DNA of 37,884 nt from assembly GCA_005799495.1 (NCBI GenBank), contig SYGP01000020.1, positions 1-37,884 on the forward strand. The letters run 5' to 3'. The first letter of the stretch is position 1; each line of letters opens with the position of its first letter. This document shows, piece by piece, positions 27,063-35,362 of the stretch. A model generated the notes under the pieces. The model did not search any database, had not been told where the DNA came from, and was given only the letters and a program-made list of their open reading frames with translations. A program made the position numbers and the translations under genes. The DNA is from Planctomycetia bacterium (lineage in GTDB: Bacteria > Planctomycetota > Phycisphaerae > Phycisphaerales > SM1A02).

Positions 27063-27941
27063 ATGGATGCGGTCCTCATAGGCAATTTCGATGGTGTCCA
27101 CCTTGGGCACCAGGCGCTCGTGCATGCTGCGCGGAAGGCAGCGGATATCGAGTCCGTGATAGCGGTGACATTCGATGCCCATCCGCGAACGTTGCTCCGC
27201 GGAGGTGCACCGCCACTTTTGACGCTCCCCGCGGAGCGCTCGCGTCTGCTGCGCCATGCAGGGGCGACTCGCGTGGAGTCACTCCAGCTCGATGATGGCT
27301 TGCTCGCGCGGTTGCCCGAGGAGTTCATCGAGTGGCTCCACCAGCGCATCCCGTTTGGTCTCATCGTGGAGGGTGCAGACTTCCGATTCGGTCGCGGACG
27401 CAGCGGTGATGTGCGAACCCTCGAAGCCGTGGGTGCGCGTCTTGGGTTTGAGACGCTCATTGCGAAGCAGGTCGAGGTCAGCCTCTGTGACGGCAACATC
27501 GTGTCCGCGCGCAGTTCGCTGGTTCGCTGGTTGCTCGAACTCGGGCGGGTGGCTGATGCGGCGCGCGTCCTCGGGCGGTCCCACGCGGTCGAAGGTCCTG
27601 TGGTACGCGGCGCGCAGCGCGGAAGAGGGCTCGGCTTTCCGACGGCGAATGTCGATCCATGCGGCATCATGCTCCCGGCCGACGGCGTGTATGCGGTGGA
27701 GGTCACGAGCGCGGATGGCGACCGATGGCGTGGCGCGGCAAGCATCGGCAGCAACCCGACCTTCGGTGAACAGCCGCGAACGCTCGAAGTGCACCTGCTT
27801 GGAGTTGGTTCCTCGCTGGACCTGTACGGGAAGACCATCCGCGTGCACTTCCTTCGGTGGATTCGCGGCATGGTTCGATTCGACTCGGTCGACGGTCTCG
27901 TCGCGCAGATGACGCGGGACTGCGAGAGGGTTGGGGCGTGA
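27063..27941 (+). CDS. ribF: Bifunctional riboflavin kinase/FAD synthetase
   Basis: Makes FMN from riboflavin and FAD from FMN. The N-terminal FAD-synthetase domain has LIGNFDGVHLGHQALV (residues 5-20) and the later FRFGRGRSGD. The C-terminal flavokinase domain starts at GRSHAVEGPVVRGAQRGRGL and carries the Mg/ATP signature GFPTANV. Length 292 residues is near normal. Its stop overlaps the GTG start of the DHH gene (GTGA at 27938-27941). No FMN riboswitch-like leader can exist in the 46-base upstream space. Confidence 0.96.
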   Translation: MDAVLIGNFDGVHLGHQALVHAARKAADIESVIAVTFDAHPRTLLRGGAPPLLTLPAERSRLLRHAGATRVESLQLDDGLLARLPEEFIEWLHQRIPFGLIVEGADFRFGRGRSGDVRTLEAVGARLGFETLIAKQVEVSLCDGNIVSARSSLVRWLLELGRVADAARVLGRSHAVEGPVVRGAQRGRGLGFPTANVDPCGIMLPADGVYAVEVTSADGDRWRGAASIGSNPTFGEQPRTLEVHLLGVGSSLDLYGKTIRVHFLRWIRGMVRFDSVDGLVAQMTRDCERVGA

Positions 27942-28975
27942 GCGACTACACATCGACCGCGACGATCGCGCAGATTGCGCAGAGGATTCGTCGTGCCAAG
28001 CACATTGCCGTGGTCACGCATGCGCGACCCGATGGCGATGCCGCTGGATCGGTGCTGGCAGCCGTTCGTGCGGTTCGGGCAGTTGGGTTGCGCGCTGAGG
28101 GGTACTTCTGCGGCTCCGTCGATCCGAACATCCAGGCACTCGCGCGTCCTGGAGAGACGATCCACGGCAATCCGCCCGCCATGGATGCGGACATCGATCT
28201 TGCGCTTCTCGTCGATACTGGTTCTTGGAATCAGGTCGAGCCACTGGACGGGTGGCTGAAGTCCATGGCGGGACGCGTGGTCGCGCTCGACCATCACGGA
28301 CGCGGCGATCCGATTGCCAGTGATCGAGTGGTCGACACCTCGGCTGCTGCCGCGACGCAGCTTGTCGCCCAACTTGTGGAAGCGCTCGGAATCGATCTGC
28401 AGAAGCATGGTGGCCGACACTCCATCGCCGAGGCGCTCTTCACGGGACTTGCGACCGATACCGGTTGGTTCCGATTCCAGAGCGTCACTCCCGCCGTGCT
28501 TGCGCTTGCCTCGCGACTGCTCGCAGCGGGAGTGGACCATGTCCACCTTCATCAACTGCTCGAGGAGAACGGCAGACCCGCTCGACTTGGCATCACCGCG
28601 CGTGCGTTGTCTTCGATCACCCTTCTGCGGGAAGCACGCATCGCCCTGATGCAGCTCGGTGCCGCTGATTTCACGGCAACGGGAGCCAGCAGCGATGACA
28701 TCGGGGGCATCGTCAACATCCCGCTGACCATTGGTGGCATCGACATGTCCTGCCTTCTGAGTGAGCAGTCGCCCGGAGTCACGAAGTGCAGTTTCCGCAG
28801 CAAGCCTGCCGGGGAGGGTCAGCCGAGCATCGATGTGAACGCCTTCGCGGCGCAGTTCGGCGGAGGCGGACATGTGCAGGCCGCGGGTGCACGCATTGCC
28901 AAGCCGCTCGCGGAGGCGCGGGCGCTGGTCGAATCGGCGCTTCTCGCGATGGTCCTGAGGGCGCACGCATGGTGA
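27938..28975 (+). CDS. DHH/DHHA1 phosphoesterase (NrnA-like oligoribonuclease/pAp phosphatase)
   Basis: Mn-dependent cytosolic phosphoesterase. NrnA-type members degrade nano-RNAs and 3'-phosphoadenosine 5'-phosphate. The DHH motifs are VVTHARPDGDAAGSVLA (residues 25-41), LLVDTGSWNQ, the name-giving VVALDHHGRGD and FTGLATDTGWFRF. The C-terminal DHHA1 nucleotide-binding loop is AQFGGGGHVQAAGARI. With the GTG at 27938 the protein has 345 residues, the family length; GAGAGGG lies upstream. It is coupled to ribF by overlap and overlaps the HMA lipoprotein gene by 7 bases. NrnA is the best subfamily guess. Confidence 0.9.
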   Translation: MSDYTSTATIAQIAQRIRRAKHIAVVTHARPDGDAAGSVLAAVRAVRAVGLRAEGYFCGSVDPNIQALARPGETIHGNPPAMDADIDLALLVDTGSWNQVEPLDGWLKSMAGRVVALDHHGRGDPIASDRVVDTSAAAATQLVAQLVEALGIDLQKHGGRHSIAEALFTGLATDTGWFRFQSVTPAVLALASRLLAAGVDHVHLHQLLEENGRPARLGITARALSSITLLREARIALMQLGAADFTATGASSDDIGGIVNIPLTIGGIDMSCLLSEQSPGVTKCSFRSKPAGEGQPSIDVNAFAAQFGGGGHVQAAGARIAKPLAEARALVESALLAMVLRAHAW

Positions 28976-29340
28976 CTCGGCACACACTCCGACGCGCTGC
29001 ATTCCCCATCGTGATGCTGCTGTGCAGCGCGTGCGGTCGTGACAGTGCGCCTGCGCCAACCGAGCCGATCGCCGTTCAGCTCGCCATCCGCGGAATGCAC
29101 TGCGGCGGCTGTGTGGAAGCAATCACCGCAGAGGCGCGCGAAGTGGATGGCGTGGAGTCGATCGATGTGTCGCTCGAGCGGCAGGCTGCCACGCTACGCG
29201 TTCGCGATGAGGCAACGGCGGCGGAGGTTGTGCGTGCGATAGGGGCGCTCGGATACCAAGTGACTCGCGCACCGACTCAGGGTGATGATGGATTGGAGTC
29301 GCCGCCAGCGCCTGCGGTACCACCATCGGACGGTGGATGA
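28969..29340 (+). CDS. Small exported/lipoprotein with heavy-metal-associated (HMA) domain
   Basis: A 123-residue protein. The N-terminal signal (FPIVMLLCSAC) ends in a lipobox-like CSAC with Cys22, though Cys at -3 is non-canonical. Residues about 34-102 form one HMA fold: VQLAIRGMHCGGCVEAI with metal-binding Cys45 and Cys48, then VDGVESIDVSLERQAATLRV and VVRAIGALGYQV. A Pro/Gly tail ends it. Cytosolic HMA proteins are chaperones for Cu or Zn pumps; here the signal peptide would put the domain outside the cytoplasmic membrane. It overlaps the DHH gene by 7 bases and converges with a 64-base overlap onto the MMPL exporter gene. The metal is unknown. Confidence 0.82.
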   Translation: MVTRHTLRRAAFPIVMLLCSACGRDSAPAPTEPIAVQLAIRGMHCGGCVEAITAEAREVDGVESIDVSLERQAATLRVRDEATAAEVVRAIGALGYQVTRAPTQGDDGLESPPAPAVPPSDGG

Positions 29341-32009
29341 CGGCGTCCGGCGAGAGCAGGGGCGACGCACAGCAGTGCGGGCAGCACGACGACCGAGCTC
29401 ACCAGTGCGCAGATCGAACCGACGAGGATGAGCCAGCCGAGTGATTGAAGCCCGCGGTGGGACGCAAGCAGAAGCGTGCCGAAACCCGCTGCAGTCGTGA
29501 CTGCGCTCAGCACCACCGCTCGCCTCGTCCACATCCAGGCCCGGGGATCGCCACCCTCGCGTGCTCGGTGCAAGATGTGCACGCCACCGTCCACGCCGAG
29601 CCCAAAAAGCATCGAGACCCCAAAGAAGTTGGCCAGATTGAGTGACACCCCACAGGCAGCCATGCAGCCGAAGGTCCAAAGCATTCCAAGAAGGAGAACG
29701 CCGAGCGCGGTGGCGGTCGCGCGGATGCTCCGCAGATCGATCCACACCAGCACACCGACGATGAGCAGGGACCAGAGCGCCATCGTGATGAATGCCTCTT
29801 CCATGTCGAGGAGCGATTCATAGACGGTGAATGGAACGCCCGTTGCGCGCCCATCGATTCGCGTGAGCGCGGCGGTGAATGCGGCGAGTGGTTCCTGGTC
29901 CCAGATGTCCTCCTTGGGAAGCAGCGAGACGAGATAGGTGCCGCGCGTGCTGATGAGGCGATCACGCAGCGCCCGCGGCAGCGCATCGCGCTGCGTGCCA
30001 GCCGCACTTCGCGCCATGTCGCGCAGGGCCTGCGCTGCGCGTGCGGCGTTTTCCTGCGCGTGCGATGCAGCCGCATCCACCTCCGCAGGCTGTTGCAACG
30101 CATGGTCGAGCACGCGCAAGCGGTCGGTTCGCTCGCGCAGCGGTGCAAGCTGATCCGCGGTGGCGCCAAGCGCGCCGAGCGTCTGCAGTCGTTCAAGGGC
30201 CGAGAGTGCTGCCGCTGTCGTTCGTTGAAGCGCCTTCACGCGTTCTTCGACGGAGGCAGGGCAGGGGGTGGTCCGTGTGTCGCAGGCTGCCGCAAGATCA
30301 CTGCGCAGCCGCGCGCGCTCGGATGTGTCGAGTGGCATGAGATCTCGGATGCTCAGCGTGCGCCCGATCGTCGCTTCGCCCGCCGCCGACGAACGCACCC
30401 GATCCACGCAGGACTCGTCGGCGCAGATGATCGCACCGAACCAAGAAGCACTCGTGGAGTCCTCGAGAATGCGATGCTCCCACTCGATCGACTCGAGCCC
30501 CTCTGCCTGCAGTTTCAGCAGGTTGCTCTCGAACGAGAGCCGAGGCAGCAGCCAAGCGCTTGCGGCGGAGACGAGCAGTGCCACGAGCAACACCCCGTGC
30601 GCAGAGCGCCGTTCCTTTGCCCGCTCGGCCGACGTGCTTCCCACTCGCTCCGCGGGCGATGTTTCCTCCCGCCACGCCTTGTCCATGCCTGCCCGCGCTG
30701 CAAGGGTGAGCAGGGCAGGCAGCACCACGGTCATCAGGAGTGCACAGATCAGCAGTCCGCTTCCCGCGATGATGCCCAGTTCGCGAAGTCCGCCAAAGTC
30801 GGTTGTCAATGCGAGGAAGAAGACCCCGGCACTTGTCGCGGCCCCGACCCAGATGGGCACGAATCCGCCTGCCATCGCGCGTCGCGGCGCCGCGAAGGGC
30901 GAGACCCTCGTGCGCCAATCCGCGTGGTGTGCAAGCGCATGGATGCCGTAGTCAATGCCCGCGCTGACGAGCACCAGCATGAAGACCAGGCTCAGGAGAT
31001 TCAGTCGCCCGACAAGCACGGCGGCAACTCCGTAGGTGCAGGCAAAGGTCAGCCCGAGCAAGAGTGCCGCGAGCAGGGGGCGCAGCACGCTTCGGAAGAC
31101 CGCGATCAGGAGTACCACCACGATGCATGCTGCGATCAGCGTCCCACGCGAGGTGTCTGCACTGGTGGTCGACAGTTCGTCCGCCTGCAGAACGGGTTTC
31201 CCCGTCAGCCCCAACTCGACCGATGGCTCGGCCTGCCGAACCCGCGCCATGATCTCGCGCACCTCGTGGAGGAGCGGCTCGATGGTGGCGAGGCTCGAGA
31301 AGTCCTTCTGGGGCTGAATCTGCACGAAGAGCAGCGATCCACCATCCGAGCGCAGGTACTCCGCTTCCCGCGGCACCGCGAGTGACTCCCCCGAAGGAGG
31401 TGGGCACACCGCATCGACCAGGAGCAGCGCGCTCGCGACGCGAGACTCCTGCTCAGCGCGCGACGCCGCCACACTGTCCCTCACTGTTGCGGTGAGAAGA
31501 TCGCGCGCCCTCTCCACCGCGCACAGGGACTCCGCACCTGGACTCGCCTGAAGCAGCGCCGGGAACGCGCCCTGAGCTTGGAGGAGGTCCCGCAGTTGTG
31601 CAGTGGGCATGGACCACGGCGCCAGTCGCCACTGTTCACTCGCGTCGATGCGACCCACCACATGGGGAATGCCAGGCAACGCTTCGAGTCCGTGGACCAG
31701 CGCATCGACAGCGCGTTTCGCGGCAGCATCATCGCCGCGCGGATCGACCGCGATGGTCAGTCCTTCAAGATCACCGAACTCATCGAGAAACTCGCGGTAC
31801 CGAACCATGAAAGGACGGTCTGGGCTGATGAGCGAATCGGTGTTCGCATCGAGCACGAGGGATCGGAGCGAAACGACGATGGAAAGAGCAGCGGCAACCA
31901 CTGCGACGAGTACCACGGTCCAGGGATGTTCGGTGACCCACAGTGCCAGCCGCTCCTGCCACCGTGAACCACCATCGGCATGATGACTTGGCGATGCGTT
32001 GGTATTCAT
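29277..32009 (-). CDS. MMPL/RND-family exporter (HpnN-like)
   Basis: Inner-membrane RND-type transporter of 910 residues with two MMPL repeats. Each has one helix (first: WTVVLVAVVAAALSIVVSL), a large periplasmic loop, then five or so helices. The first repeat has VFMLVLVSAGIDYGIHALAH, the second FFGVSMLFGLGVDGGVHILH, both with the Asp typical of proton-driven MMPL proteins. The size and the SLISPDRPFMVRY start of loop 1 resemble HpnN, the hopanoid exporter to the outer membrane, but lipid exporters of other types are equally possible. The start overlaps the aminotransferase stop by 4 bases (ATGA). The 3' end overlaps the HMA gene by 64 bases in the opposite strand. Confidence 0.85.
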   Translation of the reverse strand: MNTNASPSHHADGGSRWQERLALWVTEHPWTVVLVAVVAAALSIVVSLRSLVLDANTDSLISPDRPFMVRYREFLDEFGDLEGLTIAVDPRGDDAAAKRAVDALVHGLEALPGIPHVVGRIDASEQWRLAPWSMPTAQLRDLLQAQGAFPALLQASPGAESLCAVERARDLLTATVRDSVAASRAEQESRVASALLLVDAVCPPPSGESLAVPREAEYLRSDGGSLLFVQIQPQKDFSSLATIEPLLHEVREIMARVRQAEPSVELGLTGKPVLQADELSTTSADTSRGTLIAACIVVVLLIAVFRSVLRPLLAALLLGLTFACTYGVAAVLVGRLNLLSLVFMLVLVSAGIDYGIHALAHHADWRTRVSPFAAPRRAMAGGFVPIWVGAATSAGVFFLALTTDFGGLRELGIIAGSGLLICALLMTVVLPALLTLAARAGMDKAWREETSPAERVGSTSAERAKERRSAHGVLLVALLVSAASAWLLPRLSFESNLLKLQAEGLESIEWEHRILEDSTSASWFGAIICADESCVDRVRSSAAGEATIGRTLSIRDLMPLDTSERARLRSDLAAACDTRTTPCPASVEERVKALQRTTAAALSALERLQTLGALGATADQLAPLRERTDRLRVLDHALQQPAEVDAAASHAQENAARAAQALRDMARSAAGTQRDALPRALRDRLISTRGTYLVSLLPKEDIWDQEPLAAFTAALTRIDGRATGVPFTVYESLLDMEEAFITMALWSLLIVGVLVWIDLRSIRATATALGVLLLGMLWTFGCMAACGVSLNLANFFGVSMLFGLGVDGGVHILHRAREGGDPRAWMWTRRAVVLSAVTTAAGFGTLLLASHRGLQSLGWLILVGSICALVSSVVVLPALLCVAPALAGRRHPPSDGGTAGAGGDSNPSSP

Positions 32010-33454
32010 CCGTCCTTGTGCGCGCCGGTGGCAGAGGGATCACCGCTCCAGCGGCTGCGGAGCGAGCGCCACTTCGCACCGACTGCGTTCACCGCGATGG
32101 CGCTCAGAGCAGTCCAAGCGGGTCCGCCAGGGGTTTCGAGATCCCGGACCGCTCGCGCGAATGCAGCCGTGAACAGATCGATCTCCGGCTCGCTGATGAC
32201 GAGCGGCGGCGTGAGTTTCAAGACTGGGATTGCATGCCCGGCGACCTGCGTGAGGATTCGGTCGCGCTGCATCAGCGGGATCGTCACTGCTTGGACAAAC
32301 AGGTTGGGGTCGATCGCCTTCGTCAGATTCCAGGCGAGTCGCAAGCGCGGCGACTCCGGCGCAGCGAACTCGATGCCGACCATCAAACCGCGTTGGCGCA
32401 CAGCCGAGATGAATGGTGAATGGTCAGCGATCGCATCCAGCCCAGCACGCAGACGCGACCCCGCCAGAACGGCGCGCTCGCACAGGCGCTCCTCCTCGAT
32501 GACCGAGAGCGTCGCCAGTCCAACCGCCATCGCGAGTCCATTCATGTGGAAAGTGGATGAGTGCACTATGGCGCGGTCGAGCCGAGAAAACACGCGCTCC
32601 CAGACATCGGTCCTGCACAAGACCGCGCCCACGGGAACCTGTCCGCCGCTCAATCCCTTGCTGAGGATCACCATGTGCGGTGCGACATCGCCCTCTTGAT
32701 CGATTGCCAGGAACGATCCGGTGCGTCCGAGCCCTGTTTGCACCTCATCGACCACCAGCAGCGTGCCAAAGCGGGCGCACAGACGGGACGCTTCGGCCAT
32801 CATCCCACGGGGATGCGTCCAGACACCCTTGCCTTGAATCGGTTCGAGCACCAGCGCCGCGACATCTCGTCCTGCGAGGTGCGCCTCCAGCGCCGAAAGG
32901 TCGCCGCGCGGAAAGGCTCGCGAGTGCGCGCACAGCGGCTCGAATCCCTCACGAAAACTCGGACAGCCGTTGATCGCGAGAGCGCCGGTCGACAGTCCAT
33001 GAAAGGAGCCGGTTTCATGCAGGATGGTGGGGCGTCCCGTGGCGCAGCGCGCGAACTTGATGGCTGCCTCGATGCCTTCGGTCCCCGAGTTCGTGAAGAA
33101 GACGCGGTCGAGGTCACGCCCGATACGACCCTTCAACTGACGCGCGAGTATCCCTGCGAGCAGCGGCGCATCGAAACACACCATCGACGCAGCCTGTGAA
33201 GATGCAAAGTCCGAGATCGCCTTGCACACCACAGGGTGATTCCGCCCCACGTTGCAGGTGGCGTAGCCACCGATCATGTCGAGAAAGCGATTCCCCTCGC
33301 CGTCCCAGAGCGTGCATCCAGACGCGCGCACATACTCTCGGTCGAAGCCGATCAAACCAAGGGCATCCATCCACTTCGGATTGACATGCTCGCGGTGGAG
33401 ATCCCGCGCCTGCCCCTGCGAGCGCTGGAGCAAAGCGGCGATATCAAGACCCAT
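32006..33454 (-). CDS. Class III PLP-dependent aminotransferase (HpnO-like?)
   Basis: Cytosolic fold-type I aminotransferase of the ornithine/acetylornithine family, 482 residues. PLP contacts are visible: FFTNSGTEGIEAAIKFAR, FHGLSTGALA, LLVVDEVQTGLGRTGSF with the Asp, and MVILSKGLSGGQVPVGAV with the Schiff-base Lys266. A tail of about 40 residues after the fold is not in ordinary ArgD. In context (directly before an HpnN-like exporter, same window as hpnCDE) it could be HpnO, which adds the amino group of aminobacteriohopanetriol; ornithine or 4-aminobutyrate-type use is an alternative. The ATG at 33454 overlaps the pyrC stop region by 11 bases. Confidence 0.85.
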   Translation of the reverse strand: MGLDIAALLQRSQGQARDLHREHVNPKWMDALGLIGFDREYVRASGCTLWDGEGNRFLDMIGGYATCNVGRNHPVVCKAISDFASSQAASMVCFDAPLLAGILARQLKGRIGRDLDRVFFTNSGTEGIEAAIKFARCATGRPTILHETGSFHGLSTGALAINGCPSFREGFEPLCAHSRAFPRGDLSALEAHLAGRDVAALVLEPIQGKGVWTHPRGMMAEASRLCARFGTLLVVDEVQTGLGRTGSFLAIDQEGDVAPHMVILSKGLSGGQVPVGAVLCRTDVWERVFSRLDRAIVHSSTFHMNGLAMAVGLATLSVIEEERLCERAVLAGSRLRAGLDAIADHSPFISAVRQRGLMVGIEFAAPESPRLRLAWNLTKAIDPNLFVQAVTIPLMQRDRILTQVAGHAIPVLKLTPPLVISEPEIDLFTAAFARAVRDLETPGGPAWTALSAIAVNAVGAKWRSLRSRWSGDPSATGAHKDG

Positions 33455-34802
33455 GCGCCACCATCTCGCCCGTGGGCCGCGTGCGTGCGGCGAGAACGCC
33501 GCTCCGCAGCACCCAGCGGCCTCCGACCAAGACATCCGTCGCGCGCCCCCGAACTTGCCAACCATCGAATGGGCAGTTTCGACTTCGAGATTCGAACGAC
33601 TGCGCATCGATCGTCCAGCCGGCGTTCGGATCGATGACCGTGATGTCGGCGGGACCGCCGACGCGAAGCTGTCCGAACCCCGCATCGTCGATGCCGAGCA
33701 GTCGAGCCGGTCCGATCGTCAGCAGCGCGATCAACTGCTCCCAGCCGATGGCGCCTCGATCCACGAGAGCCTTGGCGTACAGAGGCAGAGCGCACTCGAG
33801 CCCGATCAGTCCGAACGGTGCGGACGCGAAGTCCACCGCCTTCTCCGATGCAGAGTGCGGCGCATGATCCGTGGCGAGAACTTCGATCGTGCCATCGACG
33901 ATTCCCTCGATGAGGCAGCGGATGTCCGCATCGGTGCGCAGCGGGGGATTCACCTTTGCGTTGGTGTTCGTGTGGGTACACGCCTCCTCCGTGAGCAGCA
34001 GATGATGCGGCGACGCCTCTGCCGAGACTCGTTCGCCGGCAGCACGCGCACGGCGCACGATGTCCACGGATCCCGCGGAAGACAGGTGCTGCACGTGATA
34101 CCTGCAGTGATGCGCACGATTGAGGCGGATGTCACGCTCGATGATCACTTCTTCTGCAACCGCGGGCCACCCGCCAAGACCAAGTCGCGCGCTGGTGACA
34201 CCTGCATTCATCACGCCGCCCACCGTCAGCGTTGGATCTTGGCAGTGCTGCATGAACGCCTTGCCGAGCGAAGCACACACGGCGAGCACCTTCCCCATCA
34301 TTCCCGCGGAGGCAACGCAGTCCCCATCATCGGTGAACGCCACCGCGCCCACGCCCGCCATCGCACCCATCGGTGCAAGTTGCTCACCCTTGCGCCCAAC
34401 CGTAGCGGCACCTGCCACATGCACGCGTGCCAACCCCGTCATCGCGGCGCGCATCTGCACGAACTCGACGGTGCTCGGGAGATCGATGGCGGGCGTTGTG
34501 TTGGGCATGCAGCAGATCGCCGTGAAGCCGCCGCACACGGCCGCTGCTGCGCCTGATGCGATCGTCTCCTTGTGTTCCGCACCCGGCTCGCGAAGATGCA
34601 CATGAGGATCGATCAGCCCGGGAACCACCAACTTCCCTTCGCACTGCACAATCGCCACGTCGGCAGCGTTCGCCCGAGTGCGTTCCTGTGCACTGGTTGC
34701 GATCGCCGCAATGCGCCCTTCTTCGACGAGCACATCCGCGGTTTCAGCGAGACCGCTTGCTGGGTCAATCACCCGTCCGCCGCGCAGGATCACTCGTGCC
34801 AT
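33444..34802 (-). CDS. pyrC: Dihydroorotase
   Basis: Zinc amidohydrolase of pyrimidine synthesis that closes carbamoyl-aspartate to dihydroorotate. The metal motif is LIDPHVHLREPGAEHKETI (about residues 59-77), then GGFTAICCMPNTTPA. Further metal ligands lie in RAHHCRYHVQHLSS, and ATDHAPHS carries the catalytic Asp. Length 452 residues and these motifs put it in the class I (Bacillus/Aquifex-like) group. It heads the unit pyrC - aminotransferase - MMPL. A TAGGAT hexamer lies 10 bases before the ATG, and a terminator facing the same way closes the upstream gene. Confidence 0.95.
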   Translation of the reverse strand: MARVILRGGRVIDPASGLAETADVLVEEGRIAAIATSAQERTRANAADVAIVQCEGKLVVPGLIDPHVHLREPGAEHKETIASGAAAAVCGGFTAICCMPNTTPAIDLPSTVEFVQMRAAMTGLARVHVAGAATVGRKGEQLAPMGAMAGVGAVAFTDDGDCVASAGMMGKVLAVCASLGKAFMQHCQDPTLTVGGVMNAGVTSARLGLGGWPAVAEEVIIERDIRLNRAHHCRYHVQHLSSAGSVDIVRRARAAGERVSAEASPHHLLLTEEACTHTNTNAKVNPPLRTDADIRCLIEGIVDGTIEVLATDHAPHSASEKAVDFASAPFGLIGLECALPLYAKALVDRGAIGWEQLIALLTIGPARLLGIDDAGFGQLRVGGPADITVIDPNAGWTIDAQSFESRSRNCPFDGWQVRGRATDVLVGGRWVLRSGVLAARTRPTGEMVAHGS

Positions 34803-34812
34803 GCGACAGGCG

Positions 34813-34818
34813 ATCCTA
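34813..34818 (-). promoter_or_regulatory. -10-like hexamer before pyrC
   Basis: TAGGAT on the minus strand, 10 bases before the pyrC ATG. It lies downstream of the terminator at 34853-34900, so pyrC needs a promoter in this 50-base space. Confidence 0.45.
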
Positions 34819-34852
34819 GCGAATCAGGCGAAGCCGCCGCGCGCTCCTGCGC

Positions 34853-34900
34853 TGGAAAAGAAATGCGGCAGGACCCGCATCAGCGAGTCCTGCCGCAAAA
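34853..34900 (-). terminator. Intrinsic terminator of the Cys-rich lipoprotein gene
   Basis: A perfect 11-base stem (34864-34874 with 34887-34897, TGCGGCAGGAC / GTCCTGCCGCA) and a 12-base loop. Read on the minus strand it is followed by TTTCTTTT. It lies 36 bases after the lipoprotein stop and before pyrC, and it is the only clear intrinsic terminator I found in the window. Confidence 0.85.
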
Positions 34901-34933
34901 ACCGTTGACTTGTTGGAGTCAGTCGGAGCTGAA

Positions 34934-35221
34934 TCAGCCGTTCGACTTGCCAGAGCCCTGTGACATGGGGCAGGTCGCTGGGCACGCCTTCGCGCCGGAG
35001 CAATCCTTCTTGCCGCTCACAGCGCCTGGTGATGCTGCGTCGGTCTTGGCTGTGTCGCAGGTTGCTGCCTTGTTCTCCTTGCAGCATGCCTTCTTTTCCG
35101 CGCACGAGGTCGAGCAGGACTTGCTGCTCACAGCGCCGGGGGCGGTGGTGTTCTGGTCGCCAGTGCAGGCGCCGAGGGCGAGAACGAGAGCAACTCCGAG
35201 TGTTGATGCGAAGATCTTCAT
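34934..35221 (-). CDS. Small Cys-rich lipoprotein with internal duplication
   Basis: Unknown function, 95 residues. The signal peptide ends in the lipobox LGAC with Cys19. The mature part has eight further cysteines in CSTSC, KKACCKE, TCDT, DCSG and KACPATCP. Two halves are related: APGAVSSKSCS and SPGAVSGKKDCS start each copy. Such Cys density suggests metal binding or disulfides, but no family is recognised. The ATG at 35221 is supported by GGAG 6 bases upstream and gives a good signal peptide; a longer form from 35305 lacks both. A strong terminator follows, so it is a monocistronic gene with its own transcript. Confidence 0.85.
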   Translation of the reverse strand: MKIFASTLGVALVLALGACTGDQNTTAPGAVSSKSCSTSCAEKKACCKENKAATCDTAKTDAASPGAVSGKKDCSGAKACPATCPMSQGSGKSNG

Positions 35222-35362
35222 GAAAGACTCCAAGTGGGTGTGGTGAAATGAATCGGGGAGATGAAACGAAGTGAATGCGGATGACAAACTTGGGCAGTGA
35301 CACACCGCCCACTGTCATTTATACCCATGAAGTTCATCGACTGCTTCCCTAACATCAAAGAA

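Noticed and set aside
30060-31385. 441-codon plus-strand open frame
   Set aside because: It is opposite the MMPL exporter; composition is that of a shadow frame with His/Arg/Gln-rich text and no domain.
33276-34556. 426-codon plus-strand open frame
   Set aside because: It lies opposite pyrC, whose zinc motifs are intact.
35290-35325. Small inverted repeat (CAGTG/CACTG) and a GTGACA-17-TATACC promoter-like pair before uvrC
   Set aside because: The stem is only 5 bases and the -10 match is 4 of 6. It is too weak for a firm call, though it would favour the 35363 start over 35327.
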